Shown here piece after piece: positions 8,915-18,372 of a stretch of DNA of 64,000 nt (position 1 is the stretch's first letter; each line of letters starts with the position of its first letter). Below the pieces are notes generated by a model. That model saw nothing but the letters and a program-made list of their open reading frames with translations. It was not told where the DNA came from and searched no databases. The DNA lies in the NCBI RefSeq assembly GCF_001721295.1, contig NZ_MDDS01000005.1, forward strand, positions 62,001 through 126,000, read 5' to 3'. This DNA is from Sphingomonas turrisvirgatae. GTDB lineage: Bacteria; Pseudomonadota; Alphaproteobacteria; Sphingomonadales; Sphingomonadaceae. The position numbers and the translations under genes are program-made.

Positions 8915-11434
8915 TCAAAGCGTTCGCAGCGCCTGTGACGGGCGCACCGACATGAGCGGGATCGAACCGGCCAGGCCAATGCCCAGCGTAATCAGTGCGC
9001 CGCCGCCCAGCGTCGCCAGTACCGTGCCCCAATCCGGCGCCCAGCCGAATTCGAACACCTGCACGATCACATACCAGGCCGCGCCCATGCCGAGCAGCAG
9101 CGACACGCTCGCCAGGATCGCGGCAAGCAGGCCATATTCGAGCGCCTGGGTCCCCAGCACCTGCCAGCGCGTTGCGCCCAGCGTCTTGAGGATCACGCTG
9201 TCATAGCCACGCGCCTGCCGCGACGCCGCAATCGCGCCGACCAGCACCGCAATGCCCGCGAGGATCGCGATCGATGCCGCGGCGACGATCGCACTCGACA
9301 TCTGTTCGAGGATGCCGCCGATCTGCCCGATCACCTCGCTGACGGCGATCACCGATGCGCCGGGGAAGGCGGCGAGCAGCGCGCGGGTAACCGCGGCGTC
9401 GCGAGTCGCCGGCATCGTCACCGTCGCGGTCAGGCTGTGCGGCGCGGCCTTCAGCGTATTGGGCGAGAAGACGAGGACATAGTTGAACCCCATCGTGTCC
9501 CAGTTGACCTTGCGCAGGGAGGCGATCTTTGCCTCGATCTCGCGGCCCAGCACGCTCACCGTCATCGTGTCGCCGACGCCGACCCCCAGGATCCGCGCGG
9601 CATCGGCGTCGAGCGAGAGCAGCGGCGGGGCGGCATAGTCCGTCGGCCACCACGTTCCCGCGACCAGGTCGCTACCCTGCGGCAGCGTGGCGCTGTAGGT
9701 CACGCCGCGTTCGCCGCGCAGGAACCACGCGCCCTCCGGCCTTCGGGCCATGTCTGCGACGCGCTTGCCGGCATAGGCGACGATCGTGCCACGCAGCGCG
9801 GGAACGATGTTGAGTTGCGCGCCGGTCGCCTCGCGTTCGATCGTCGCGCGGAAGTTGGCCTCCTGCGTCGAGGGGACGTCGAGCACGAACAGGTTCGGTG
9901 CCTTTTGCGGGACGGTCCGCGCGATCTCGGCATTCAGGCTGGTCTGAATGCCGGCAAGCGTCACGAACAGCGTGAGCGCCAGGCCCAGCGCTACCACCAG
10001 CGCCGAGGTTTGCGCGCCGGGGCGATAGAGGTTGGCCAGCGCCAGCCGCGGGAGCGGTCGGCGGGGGCGCGGCACGCGGCGGGCAAGGCGGCTGATCCCC
10101 CAGCCGAGCGCGAGCAGCAGGAGTAGAACAGCCGACACCGCGCCGAGCACGGCGGCGGAGAAGATCGGCTCGCGCGCGGTCAGTAGTGCCACCGCCACCA
10201 GCACCGCGCCGGCCGCCGCGACGATCCGCGTGCTGCGCCAGTCCAGCTTGCGCCGTGGGTCGACATGCGCGCGAAAGATCGCGGCGGCGGGCTGCGTGCG
10301 CGCTCGCGCGAGCGGGGGCAGGGTGAAGATGAGCGCGATGAGCAAGCCATAGGCGGCGCTGGTCGCGAGCGGCAGCGAATGCACGGCGAACCCGGGCTGC
10401 ACCGGCAGGATGTCACCTGCCAGCGTAACGATCGCCGGCGGCAGCAGCGCGCCGACGATCAATCCGGCAGCGATCGCCACCACGGCAACCGCCGCGACCT
10501 GCAAGAGGTAGATTCGCTCGATATCGCGCGATGTCGCGCCCAGCACCTTCAGTGTCGCGATGCCGCCGCGTTTTTGCGCGAGATAGGACGAGACGCCGTT
10601 GCTCACGCCGATCCCGGCGATGACCAGGGCGGCCAGACCGATGAGCGAGAGGAACTGGCCCATCCGCTCGAAAAAGCGGTTCGCACCCGGTGCGGCACGC
10701 TCATGATCCTTCAAGTCCCAGCCATCGCTGCGATGCGCTTTCTCAAGCGTATCCCGCACCGCCTTGGCATCGGCGCCGGCGGGCAGGCGCACGCGATACT
10801 TGCTCTCGAACAGGCTGCCCGGCTGGACCAGGCCCGTGCGCCGCAGCCCGTCCATCGAGACGATCGCGACCGGGCCAAGCGTAAAGCCCTCGCTCACGCG
10901 GTCCGGCTCGTCGGCGATCACGCCGGCGACGGTAAAGTCGGCCGTGCCGTAGCGCAGCCGGTCGCCGGACGTGACCAGCAACCGCTCGGCCAGCGCCTTT
11001 CCGATCATGATGCGATCGGCGGGCAGGGGCGTATAGCTGCCCTGCGCAAGCGTGAGTGCGCCATAGAGCGGATAGGCGCCGTCGACGCCTTTAAGCTCGG
11101 TCAGCACCGCCGCCGGCCCGCTCGCATTTGCGCCCTCGCCGCGTTGCGCCATGGCGCGCATGCGGATGGTCTCGCTAACCGTGCCCAGTCGGCGCAATTC
11201 CGCCTTTTCCGTCTCGCTCGCCTCGCGCTGGGTCATGCTGACTTCGACATCGCCGCCCAGCAGCACCCGGCCGCGCGCGGCGAGTTCGCCGGTGATCGAT
11301 GCGGTCAGGCTGCCGATCGCGGCGAGCGTGCCCACGCCCAGGAACAGGCACACGAACAGCAGCCGCAGCCCCCGGAATCCGGCATTGAGGTCACGCCGCG
11401 CGATCCGCCAGCTTTGCGCCCAGGGAAGGGTCAT
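8915..11434 (-). CDS. ABC transporter permease, YbbP/FtsX-type (large)
   Basis: An 839-residue permease of the MacB/FtsX superfamily. It has two FtsX-type modules and about ten membrane segments. The N-terminal segment LLFVCLFLGVGTLAAIGSLT is followed by a large periplasmic domain (VLLGGDVEVSMTQREAS), characteristic of YbbP-like proteins. The core modules carry VSSYLAQKRGGIATLKVLGATSRDI and the ILKTLGATRWQVLG repeat. The start MTLPWAQSWRIARRD is chosen because its ATG overlaps the ATPase stop (ATGA). The family is linked to export of lipoproteins or hydrophobic compounds; the substrate is unknown. The adjacent arylesterase mirrors the E. coli ybbAP-tesA arrangement. Confidence 0.9.
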   Translation of the reverse strand: MTLPWAQSWRIARRDLNAGFRGLRLLFVCLFLGVGTLAAIGSLTASITGELAARGRVLLGGDVEVSMTQREASETEKAELRRLGTVSETIRMRAMAQRGEGANASGPAAVLTELKGVDGAYPLYGALTLAQGSYTPLPADRIMIGKALAERLLVTSGDRLRYGTADFTVAGVIADEPDRVSEGFTLGPVAIVSMDGLRRTGLVQPGSLFESKYRVRLPAGADAKAVRDTLEKAHRSDGWDLKDHERAAPGANRFFERMGQFLSLIGLAALVIAGIGVSNGVSSYLAQKRGGIATLKVLGATSRDIERIYLLQVAAVAVVAIAAGLIVGALLPPAIVTLAGDILPVQPGFAVHSLPLATSAAYGLLIALIFTLPPLARARTQPAAAIFRAHVDPRRKLDWRSTRIVAAAGAVLVAVALLTAREPIFSAAVLGAVSAVLLLLLALGWGISRLARRVPRPRRPLPRLALANLYRPGAQTSALVVALGLALTLFVTLAGIQTSLNAEIARTVPQKAPNLFVLDVPSTQEANFRATIEREATGAQLNIVPALRGTIVAYAGKRVADMARRPEGAWFLRGERGVTYSATLPQGSDLVAGTWWPTDYAAPPLLSLDADAARILGVGVGDTMTVSVLGREIEAKIASLRKVNWDTMGFNYVLVFSPNTLKAAPHSLTATVTMPATRDAAVTRALLAAFPGASVIAVSEVIGQIGGILEQMSSAIVAAASIAILAGIAVLVGAIAASRQARGYDSVILKTLGATRWQVLGTQALEYGLLAAILASVSLLLGMGAAWYVIVQVFEFGWAPDWGTVLATLGGGALITLGIGLAGSIPLMSVRPSQALRTL

Positions 11435-12147
11435 ACTGCGGCGGCTTCCGCCCGGCGCTCGCTCACGATCCGGCCGTCCGACATCTCCACCACGCACTGG
11501 CATCGCTCGGCCAGCGCCGGGTCGTGCGTGATGATGAGCAACGTCGCCCCGGCAGCGCGGTGCCGCTCGAACAGCAGGTCGGTGACCGATGCGCCGGTCG
11601 ATGCGTCGAGATTGCCCGTGGGTTCGTCGGCGAACAAGATCTCCGGACGCGGCGCAACCGCGCGGGCGATCGCCACGCGCTGCTGCTCGCCGCCCGACAG
11701 CTGTGCCGGGTAATGATCCAGCCGATGCCCCAGGCCGACCGCGACCAGCTCCGCCTCGGCACGCGCAAAGGCATCGGCAGCGCCCGACAGTTCGAGCGGC
11801 ACGGCGACATTTTCCAGCGCCGTCATGGTCGGCAGCAGGTGAAACGCCTGAAGCACGATGCCGACATGGCCGCGCCGTGCCCTGGCCAATTCATCTTCGT
11901 TCAACGTGCCGTAATCGACGCCGCCGACCTGCACGCTGCCCCCGCTTGCGCGCTCCAGGCCCGAGAGCACTGCCATCAGCGAGGATTTGCCGGAACCGGA
12001 CGCGCCCAGGATCGCGATGCTTTCCCCGCGCGCGATGTCGAGGTCGATGCCCTTCAGGATCTCGACCGGCGCATCGCGCGTGCCGAGCGACAGGGTGACA
12101 TCGCGCGCGCGGATCGCAATATGGTCCGCTTGGCCGGGTGCGTGCAT
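11431..12147 (-). CDS. ABC transporter ATP-binding protein, YbbA/LolD type
   Basis: A 238-residue ATPase with all expected motifs: Walker A GASGSGKS (about residue 48), Q-loop LQAF, signature LSGGEQQRVAIARA, Walker B ILFADEPTGNLD and H-loop THD. The EPTGNLD form is typical of the MacB/LolD/YbbA clade. It partners the permease encoded directly downstream with a four-base overlap. The gene diverges from the arylesterase, as ybbA does from tesA in enterobacteria. Its ATG at 12147 lies 17 bases from the arylesterase TTG, so the promoters must overlap. Confidence 0.93.
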   Translation of the reverse strand: MHAPGQADHIAIRARDVTLSLGTRDAPVEILKGIDLDIARGESIAILGASGSGKSSLMAVLSGLERASGGSVQVGGVDYGTLNEDELARARRGHVGIVLQAFHLLPTMTALENVAVPLELSGAADAFARAEAELVAVGLGHRLDHYPAQLSGGEQQRVAIARAVAPRPEILFADEPTGNLDASTGASVTDLLFERHRAAGATLLIITHDPALAERCQCVVEMSDGRIVSERRAEAAAV

Positions 12148-12164
12148 CAGTGAAAGGAAATCCC

Positions 12165-12854
12165 TTGAAGAAGTCCGTGCAATATGGAGCGGCGCTGGCG
12201 CTTGTCCACCTCGCCGCCTGCTCGCCCGCTGCGCCCGATGCGCCCGCGACCGCCAGTCCGACCGCTACAGCGGCCACGCCCGCGGCGGACACCAGGGCGG
12301 TCGTCGTGTTCGGGGACAGCCTGTTCGCAGGCTATAACCTGCCGCAGGACCAGGGCTTCGCGCCGGCGCTGCAGCGCGTGCTGGCGGGGCAGGGGGTCAA
12401 GGCCAATGTGTTCAACGCCGGCGTTTCGGGCGACACCAGCGCTGCCGGGCTGCAACGGCTCGCCTTCACACTGGACGGACAGGCGCGCAAGCCGGACCTC
12501 GTCATCGTGGGCCTTGGCGCCAACGACATGCTGCGGGGGCTGGACCCGGCCGACACGCGCCGCAACCTCGACGCGATCCTGGCCGAGCTCAAGCAGCGGG
12601 AGATCCCCGCGATGCTGACGGGCATGGTCGCCGCGCCGAACATGGGCGCGGATTATGCGCGGCAATTCAATTCGATCTACCCTGATCTTGCCAGGAAATA
12701 CGACCTGCCGCTCTATCCCTTTTTCCTCGATGGCGTGATCACCGACCGTACGCTGCTGCTCGCCGATGGGATTCATCCCAACGCGCAAGGCGTGGCGAAG
12801 ATCGCCACGAGGGTCGGCCCGCTTGTCGCTCGGGAATTCGCGCCCAGCCGGTGA
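12165..12854 (+). CDS. tesA: Arylesterase / lysophospholipase TesA-like lipoprotein (SGNH hydrolase)
   Basis: A 229-residue SGNH hydrolase. The GDS block is VVFGDSLFAGYNLP, the Asn block is GLGANDMLRG and the catalytic Asp/His block is DGIHPNAQG. The N-terminus has a lipobox-like LVHLAAC, so it is probably a lipoprotein rather than the soluble periplasmic form. TTG at 12165 is preferred because AGGA lies six bases upstream and it avoids overlap with the divergent ATPase; in-frame GTGs at 12138 and 12153 are alternatives. The family hydrolyses short-chain thioesters, aryl esters and lysophospholipids. Confidence 0.9.
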   Translation: MKKSVQYGAALALVHLAACSPAAPDAPATASPTATAATPAADTRAVVVFGDSLFAGYNLPQDQGFAPALQRVLAGQGVKANVFNAGVSGDTSAAGLQRLAFTLDGQARKPDLVIVGLGANDMLRGLDPADTRRNLDAILAELKQREIPAMLTGMVAAPNMGADYARQFNSIYPDLARKYDLPLYPFFLDGVITDRTLLLADGIHPNAQGVAKIATRVGPLVAREFAPSR

Positions 12855-12958
12855 ACCGTTGCGCCAACGCGCCGAAAGGGCAGGGTCGGCCATAGAAATT
12901 GTTGCGTCCACGTCACGGCAGATGAGATATTGTTGCGCGCCACGAAGGAGCCACGCCG

Positions 12959-13570
12959 ATGTCGCTGACGCTTGCCACGAACCCGCGCGGCTTCTCGCCC
13001 GACCTGTTCTCCGTCATCACCATTGCCGAAGCCGGCGCGCGGCCGCCGGTGTGGGAATCGCGCCTGCATTGGCCGCATGCCGGTGACTCGCATATCGCGC
13101 TCGAAATGAACCGTCCACGCCGCCAGAGCGTGTGGGCGACTCAACTGGACGACGCGGTGATGCAGGCCGATCGCACGGTGCTGTTCGTCGCGGAGGGGGT
13201 TGGCTGTTTCGCGGCGTCGTGGTGGGCGCGGCTCTCGCCGTCGCATTATGTGTCGAAGGTCGCCGGCGCGCTGCTGCTCGATCCGGTGGCGCCGCCGCAA
13301 GATGATGAAAAGCGGCAGCTGTTCGCTTCCCCCGCGGTCGCCCTGCCGTTCCCGGCGCTGGTGCTGACCGGAGAGGATGCCGACTTCGACCGCGACCCTG
13401 CGCTGGGTGCGCAGGTCGAGGCGTGGGGCGGGCGACAACTTGCCGGGGGTCGCCAGCGTGGCGGGGCAGAGGTGCGCGCCTGGGGCAGCGCACAGCGACT
13501 GGTGCGCCGCATCTCGCGCGCGGTCATCGCCAATGACATTCGGCGTGCCCGCGCACTTCGCGGCGACTGA
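12959..13570 (+). CDS. RBBP9/YdeN-type alpha/beta hydrolase fold protein lacking the nucleophile
   Basis: A 203-residue protein that lines up with the RBBP9/YdeN serine hydrolase family: a conserved Trp near residue 59 followed by W-x3-LDDAV, then TVLFVAEGVGC, a WWA motif, and VAGALLLDP. In active members the nucleophile elbow reads VAHSLGC. Here it is VAEGVGC (residues 77-83), so the catalytic Ser is Gly80 and the preceding His is Glu. The usual C-terminal GH(I/V)N histidine motif is also absent. A GAAGGAG ribosome site precedes the ATG. The fold assignment is moderately sure; catalytic activity is doubtful. Confidence 0.75.
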   Translation: MSLTLATNPRGFSPDLFSVITIAEAGARPPVWESRLHWPHAGDSHIALEMNRPRRQSVWATQLDDAVMQADRTVLFVAEGVGCFAASWWARLSPSHYVSKVAGALLLDPVAPPQDDEKRQLFASPAVALPFPALVLTGEDADFDRDPALGAQVEAWGGRQLAGGRQRGGAEVRAWGSAQRLVRRISRAVIANDIRRARALRGD

Positions 13571-13632
13571 ACACACCGCGAACCTTTCCGCTTTCTTCAC
13601 GCTCTGCGCCTAGCGCAGCGGCAGAGCCCGTG

Positions 13633-14802
13633 ATGACGATCCCGCGACCCGATCCTGATGCCGATGCGGCAACCGTGCGTGCGGAGCCGACCGGCGCTTA
13701 TTTCCACATGGACGCGATGCGCACGATGTTCGCGCTGCTGGTCGCCTTCGGTCACGCCTGGGCGCTGATCATCCGCGACTATCGCCCGCCGGCGGGCTGG
13801 CTGGCGGAGGCCGGCTATTACTTTGCCGGCTTCGGGCATCAGGCGGTTATCCTGTTCTTCGTGCTCAGCGGCTTCTGGATCTCGCGCAGTGTCGTGCGGC
13901 GGGCGGTGCGCGGCTGGTCATGGCGGTCCTACCTGGTCGACCGGCTCACGCGCCTGATGCCGGTTCTGCTCGGCGCGCTGGCGGTGGGCGGCCTGCTCGA
14001 CACGATTGCGGTTCGTCTGCTGCATTCGCCAACGCATCTCGGCCTTACCGACACCTATGTGCTCCGGATCGATATCGCCAGGCACCTGTCATGGGAGGTG
14101 CTGCTGGCCAACATGGCGTTTCTTCAAGTGATCGTTCCGACGTTCGGCACCAATGGGCCGCTGTGGAGCCTGTCGTACGAGTTCTGGTTCTACATCTGGT
14201 TTCCCGCGCTGTGGCTGGCGCTGCGGCATCGGCGCCTGTCGCTCGCCCTTGTCGCGCTGACGCTCGGCTGGTTCGTGCCAAAGCTTGCGCTCGCGTTTCT
14301 GAGCTGGCTGTGCGGCGCGGCGCTGTATGGCGTCGTCGACTGGCTCGCCCGCCGCCCGCCGCCGCGGCGTCGGCTGGTCCTCGCGTTCACCGTCACTGCC
14401 GCCATCGCGCTGCTGGCCACTCTGGCGGATGAGCGCTTCGTCGAGAATACGTGGCAGGACCCGGCGCTGGCGCTGGTCTTCTCGGCCTTTCTGCTGGGCC
14501 TGATCCTGCTTGATCCGCCCGCGGTTGCAGGCTTGCGGCCAATGGCCAGCTATGGCGCACGCGCGAGCTTCTCCTTCTACGCCACGCACTTTCCGGTGAT
14601 GGCCTTTGCCTGCGCGCTCCTGCTGGGCAGCGAGCGGCTTGTTCCCGACGTCTATGGCATGGCGCTGGTGGCGCTGGCGCTGCTGCTGTCGATCAGCTTT
14701 GCCTGGGTGTTCGCGGCGCAGACCGAGGGGCGAACGCCGGCACTGCGCGACTGGCTCTGCCGGGTCGGCCGGCGGCGGTTACGCGGCGTGGCGCAAGGCT
14801 GA
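13633..14802 (+). CDS. Acyltransferase 3 (OafA/YrhL) family membrane protein
   Basis: About 389 residues with roughly ten membrane segments. The N-terminal HMDAMRTMFALLVAFGHAW holds the conserved catalytic-region His. VILFFVLSGFWISRSV (the family's FFVLSGF motif) and the NGPLWSLSYEFWFYIW motif confirm the assignment. Such enzymes O-acylate exported polysaccharides or lipids at the inner membrane; the acceptor here is unknown. The ATG at 13633 is preferred over the adjacent GTG at 13630. The gene is free-standing. Confidence 0.9.
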   Translation: MTIPRPDPDADAATVRAEPTGAYFHMDAMRTMFALLVAFGHAWALIIRDYRPPAGWLAEAGYYFAGFGHQAVILFFVLSGFWISRSVVRRAVRGWSWRSYLVDRLTRLMPVLLGALAVGGLLDTIAVRLLHSPTHLGLTDTYVLRIDIARHLSWEVLLANMAFLQVIVPTFGTNGPLWSLSYEFWFYIWFPALWLALRHRRLSLALVALTLGWFVPKLALAFLSWLCGAALYGVVDWLARRPPPRRRLVLAFTVTAAIALLATLADERFVENTWQDPALALVFSAFLLGLILLDPPAVAGLRPMASYGARASFSFYATHFPVMAFACALLLGSERLVPDVYGMALVALALLLSISFAWVFAAQTEGRTPALRDWLCRVGRRRLRGVAQG

Positions 14803-14860
14803 CCGGAACACCCGCCGCTCACGCTCGTTCCCGTGCACCCTCCCGAATGTGCGAGCGCCC

Positions 14861-17800
14861 ATGGCAAAGACCAAGTCCGTTTCCCTAGCGCTGGCCCCAT
14901 TGAAACAGACCTTATCACTTGGCATCGGCGAAACCGCCGCAATCCTGAGCGAGTGGCTGGATCGCGAGGACGTCGTCTATGCCGCCGCCGATGAGCAGCG
15001 CGGCATGGCGGTGGCAGGCGCGCTGGCAGCGATGGCGCCGGGCTCAGAGATCCTGTTCTGCCCGGGCAGCGACGCGCTACCCGGCGATGCCGCGCCGGCG
15101 TCGCCCGCCAATGTCGGCCGGCGCGTGGCGGCGCTGCGCCGGTTGCGCCTGCTGCAGGCCGACGACGCGCGCCCGCGTGTCGCACTCGTGACGACGGGCG
15201 AAGCGCTCGCTCACGCCTATGCGTCCCCGACCGCCTACGAGGCCGCTCCGCCGCAAGTGAAGGTCGGCGCGCCGCTCGGCCTTAGCGAACTGTTCGAACA
15301 GCTGGATGCAACTGGGTATGTGAGCGACGAACGGGTGGACGAACCCGGCGAGGCGGCGCTCCGCGGCCAGGTGCTGGACGTCTACCCCGCCGACGCGCAA
15401 ATGCCGTGCCGGATCGAGGTGGCGGACGGAACGGCGGTGTCGATCCGCAGCTACGATCCGGCGACTCAGCTGACGATCGAGGAACTGGCCGCCCGCGAAC
15501 TCGGCCGGGTTGCCGAGCCGGTGTCCCAGGGCGAGGCGGTCGCCCTGATCGATCATCTGCCGGGCGCGGCGCTGGCGATCGAACCCGCCGCCGAAGATCG
15601 GCGAGCCCGCTTCCTGCTGCTTGCCGCCGACGCCGAAAAGCGGCGGCCGGATCGCGCCAATCGCCGTGTCGTCAAGGATGCGGAATGGAAGGGGGCAATG
15701 GCGAACCGGGCACTGGTTCAGCTTGCTCAGGCAGGCGATCCGCCACCGCGCTTCGTCGAAGCGAAGGCGCCGTTACGGGCCTTCGTAAAGGCGGCGCGAG
15801 CAGCGACAGACGACGGCCGGCGAGTTGCCCTGTTGGGCAGCGCGCGCGATCTGCGATTCCTGCGCGGGCGTATTGCGACGGCGCTGAAGCAGGACCCAAC
15901 CGAAGCGGTGGGCTGGGCCGCGATCCGCTCGGCTCCGCCCGGGAGCATCCTCACGCTGGAGGCACCGGTCGAGCGCGGCTTTACCACCCAGGACGTGTTT
16001 GCCGTTGCCGCCGCCGACTTGCTCGGCAGCCGCGCGCAGCAGCATCAGGACGATGCGGGGCCTGTCGATCTTGCCCTGTTCGGATTTGGCGACATCCGCA
16101 TCGGCGATGTCGTGGTGCACGAGGATCACGGCATCGGCATCGTCGCCGGTCTCGAAGCGATGCCGGGGGAGGGCGGGGACGTGCCGGGCGACGCGATCGT
16201 CTTGCGCTATGCCGGCGAGAGCAGTCGGCTCGTGCCGGTGGCGGAGGCCGATCGCATCTGGCGCTATGGGGGCGACGGCGATGCGGTGACGCTCGACAAG
16301 CTCGACGGATCGAGCTGGCAGAAGCGGCGCCAGTCGGTGGATGCCGCCATTGCCGAAACCGCGCGCGGCATGACCGCGCTGGCGCAGGCGCGCGCCGATC
16401 TGTCGGCCCCGGTCCTTGCACCCGATCCTGGTGCCTATGAACGCTTCGTCGCCGGCTTCCCGTTTGCTGAGACCCGCGATCAGGCGCGCGCGATCGAGGC
16501 CGTGCGCAGCGACCTTGCATCGGGCAAGCCGATGGACCGGCTGGTCGTCGGCGATGTCGGCTTCGGCAAGACCGAGGTGGCGCTGCGTGCTGCGGCGCTT
16601 GCTGCACTGGCCGGTTTCCAGGTCGCCATCACGGCACCCACCACCGTGCTGGCGCGCCAGCATCTTGAGACGTTCAGGGCGCGTTTCGAGGATGCCGGCA
16701 TCACGGTCGAGGGCCTGTCGCGCCTGTCCACGCCGGCCGAGAAGAAGCGCGTGAAGGCCGGCCTTGCCGATGGTTCGGTCCGGATCGTGGTCGGCACTGG
16801 CGCGGTCGCCGGAAAGGGCGTGACGTACAAGAACCTCGCGCTCACCATCATCGACGAGGAGCAGCGGTTCGGCGCGGCGGACAAGGCACGGCTGCGCGAA
16901 CTGGGCGCCGGGCATGTCCTCACGCTCAGCGCCACGCCGATCCCGCGCACGCTGCAGTCTGCACTGGTCGGCATCCAGCAGTTGTCGGTCATCGCGACGC
17001 CGCCCGCGCGCCGCCAACCGATCCGCACCTCGGTTGGCGCATTCGACGAACAGGTGGTGCGCGCCGCGTTGCTGCGTGAGGCGAGTCGCGGCGGCCAGAG
17101 CTTCGTCGTCGTGCCGCGGATCGAGGACATGGCAACGCTCACCACGCTGCTCGCCAGGCTCGTCCCCGAACTCGACTGCCTGCAAGCGCATGGCAAGCTG
17201 CCGGCGGCCGAGATCGACGAGACGATGGTGCGCTTCGGCACTGGCGACGGCGACGTGCTGCTCGCCACCAACATCATCGAAGCGGGCCTCGACGTGCCCC
17301 GCGCGAATACCATGGTGATCTGGCGCGCCGACCGGTTCGGCCTTAGCCAGCTTCACCAGTTGCGCGGCCGGGTCGGGCGAGGCAGCAGGCGCGGGCAGGT
17401 CCTGCTGCTGACCGAACCGGACAGGGAAATCGCGCCGCGCACGCTGAAGCGTCTGCGCACGCTCGAAGCCTTCGACCGGCTCGGTGCGGGCTTCGCGATC
17501 AGCGCGCAGGATCTGGACATGCGCGGCGCCGGCGACCTGCTGGGCGAGACGCAGGCGGGGCATATGAAGCTGATCGGCATCGATCTGTACCAGCATCTGC
17601 TCGAGTCCGCGTTGCGCACGGCGCGCGGCGAAGCGGTCGAGCGCTGGCAGCCCGAGCTTCACCTCGGCATCACCGGCGGCCTGCCCGAAAGCTGGATTCC
17701 CGATCCCGAGCTTCGCGTCAGCCTTTATGCGCGGCTGGCGCGGATCACCGAGCCGGGTGCGCTTGATTCGTTCGAGGCGGAACTGGAGGATCGCTTCGGG

Positions 17801-18046
17801 GCAGTCCCGGACGAAGCGGCGACGCTGCTCGCGACCGCCCGCATCCGCATCGCGGCCCGCGCGCTCGATATCCGGCGCATCGATGCGGGCCCGGCGGCGA
17901 TTGCACTGACCCCAGGCAGGGGATTTGCAACGACGTTCGCGGGACTTGAGAAAAAGGGCGACCGCCTCATCCTGGCGGAGCGGATCGACGATGCACCGGC
18001 GCGGCTGGCGCGCGTGTCCGCGCTGCTCGACGAACTGGACGAGTGA
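14861..18046 (+). CDS. mfd: Transcription-repair coupling factor Mfd (short, divergent form)
   Basis: A 1061-residue protein. The N-terminal UvrB-homology module contains DRVDEPGEAALRG-like residues (YVSDERVDEPGEAALRGQVLD). The CarD-like RNA polymerase interaction domain starts near residue 409 (IRIGDVVVHEDHGIGIV). The RecG-like helicase has GDVGFGKTEVALRAA, IIDEEQRFG, LTLSATPIPRTLQ and LRGRVGRGSRRGQ. The C-terminal D7-like part follows. Most Mfd proteins are about 1150 residues, and the shortening lies before the RNA polymerase interaction domain. Motif spelling also differs from typical alphaproteobacterial Mfd, so this could be a paralogue. The start is the ATG of MAKTKSVSLALAPL; the frame runs further upstream only inside the preceding gene. 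Confidence 0.87.
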   Translation: MAKTKSVSLALAPLKQTLSLGIGETAAILSEWLDREDVVYAAADEQRGMAVAGALAAMAPGSEILFCPGSDALPGDAAPASPANVGRRVAALRRLRLLQADDARPRVALVTTGEALAHAYASPTAYEAAPPQVKVGAPLGLSELFEQLDATGYVSDERVDEPGEAALRGQVLDVYPADAQMPCRIEVADGTAVSIRSYDPATQLTIEELAARELGRVAEPVSQGEAVALIDHLPGAALAIEPAAEDRRARFLLLAADAEKRRPDRANRRVVKDAEWKGAMANRALVQLAQAGDPPPRFVEAKAPLRAFVKAARAATDDGRRVALLGSARDLRFLRGRIATALKQDPTEAVGWAAIRSAPPGSILTLEAPVERGFTTQDVFAVAAADLLGSRAQQHQDDAGPVDLALFGFGDIRIGDVVVHEDHGIGIVAGLEAMPGEGGDVPGDAIVLRYAGESSRLVPVAEADRIWRYGGDGDAVTLDKLDGSSWQKRRQSVDAAIAETARGMTALAQARADLSAPVLAPDPGAYERFVAGFPFAETRDQARAIEAVRSDLASGKPMDRLVVGDVGFGKTEVALRAAALAALAGFQVAITAPTTVLARQHLETFRARFEDAGITVEGLSRLSTPAEKKRVKAGLADGSVRIVVGTGAVAGKGVTYKNLALTIIDEEQRFGAADKARLRELGAGHVLTLSATPIPRTLQSALVGIQQLSVIATPPARRQPIRTSVGAFDEQVVRAALLREASRGGQSFVVVPRIEDMATLTTLLARLVPELDCLQAHGKLPAAEIDETMVRFGTGDGDVLLATNIIEAGLDVPRANTMVIWRADRFGLSQLHQLRGRVGRGSRRGQVLLLTEPDREIAPRTLKRLRTLEAFDRLGAGFAISAQDLDMRGAGDLLGETQAGHMKLIGIDLYQHLLESALRTARGEAVERWQPELHLGITGGLPESWIPDPELRVSLYARLARITEPGALDSFEAELEDRFGAVPDEAATLLATARIRIAARALDIRRIDAGPAAIALTPGRGFATTFAGLEKKGDRLILAERIDDAPARLARVSALLDELDE

Positions 18047-18111
18047 CCGGCGGCGGCGCCTGTTGGCGCGCCCGCGCGACCCGCCATGATGCTTGAAGGT
18101 TCGAGAAATCT

Positions 18112-18188
18112 TGGTCGGGGCGACAGGATTCGAACCTGCGACCCCCACACCCCCAGTGTGATGCGCTACCAGGCTGCGCTACGCCCCG
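18112..18188 (-). tRNA. tRNA-Pro (anticodon GGG), CCA encoded
   Basis: Reading the minus strand from 18188, a 7-bp acceptor stem CGGGGCG pairs with CGCCCCG. The D arm is GCGC...GCGC, the anticodon arm is TCACA-CTGGGGG-TGTGG and the T arm is GCAGG-TTCGAAT-CCTGT. The discriminator A at 18115 is followed by CCA at 18114-18112. The anticodon loop CTGGGGG puts GGG at positions 34-36, which reads proline CCC and CCU codons. It lies in the gap between mfd and yajC, opposite to both. Confidence 0.96.
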
Positions 18189-18372
18189 ACCGAGGGAGCG
18201 GCCTCTAGGCCCGCGCAGCCCATGATGCAAGAGGGAAGGGGCAAGCGCCCGGTCAGGCGTTTCGCATCCGCCACAGTTGCGCGCCAGCAACGCCCATGGT
18301 AGCGCGCGCCGCTTGAACCTGGGGCCGCGCGCCCCCACCATTTCTGGCCATGTCACAGGGCCGCGGGGAACC

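Noticed and set aside
13377..13613. Frameshift in the RBBP9-like gene
   Set aside because: The alternative frame does not restore the missing His motif, and the in-frame C-terminus reads as plausible protein.
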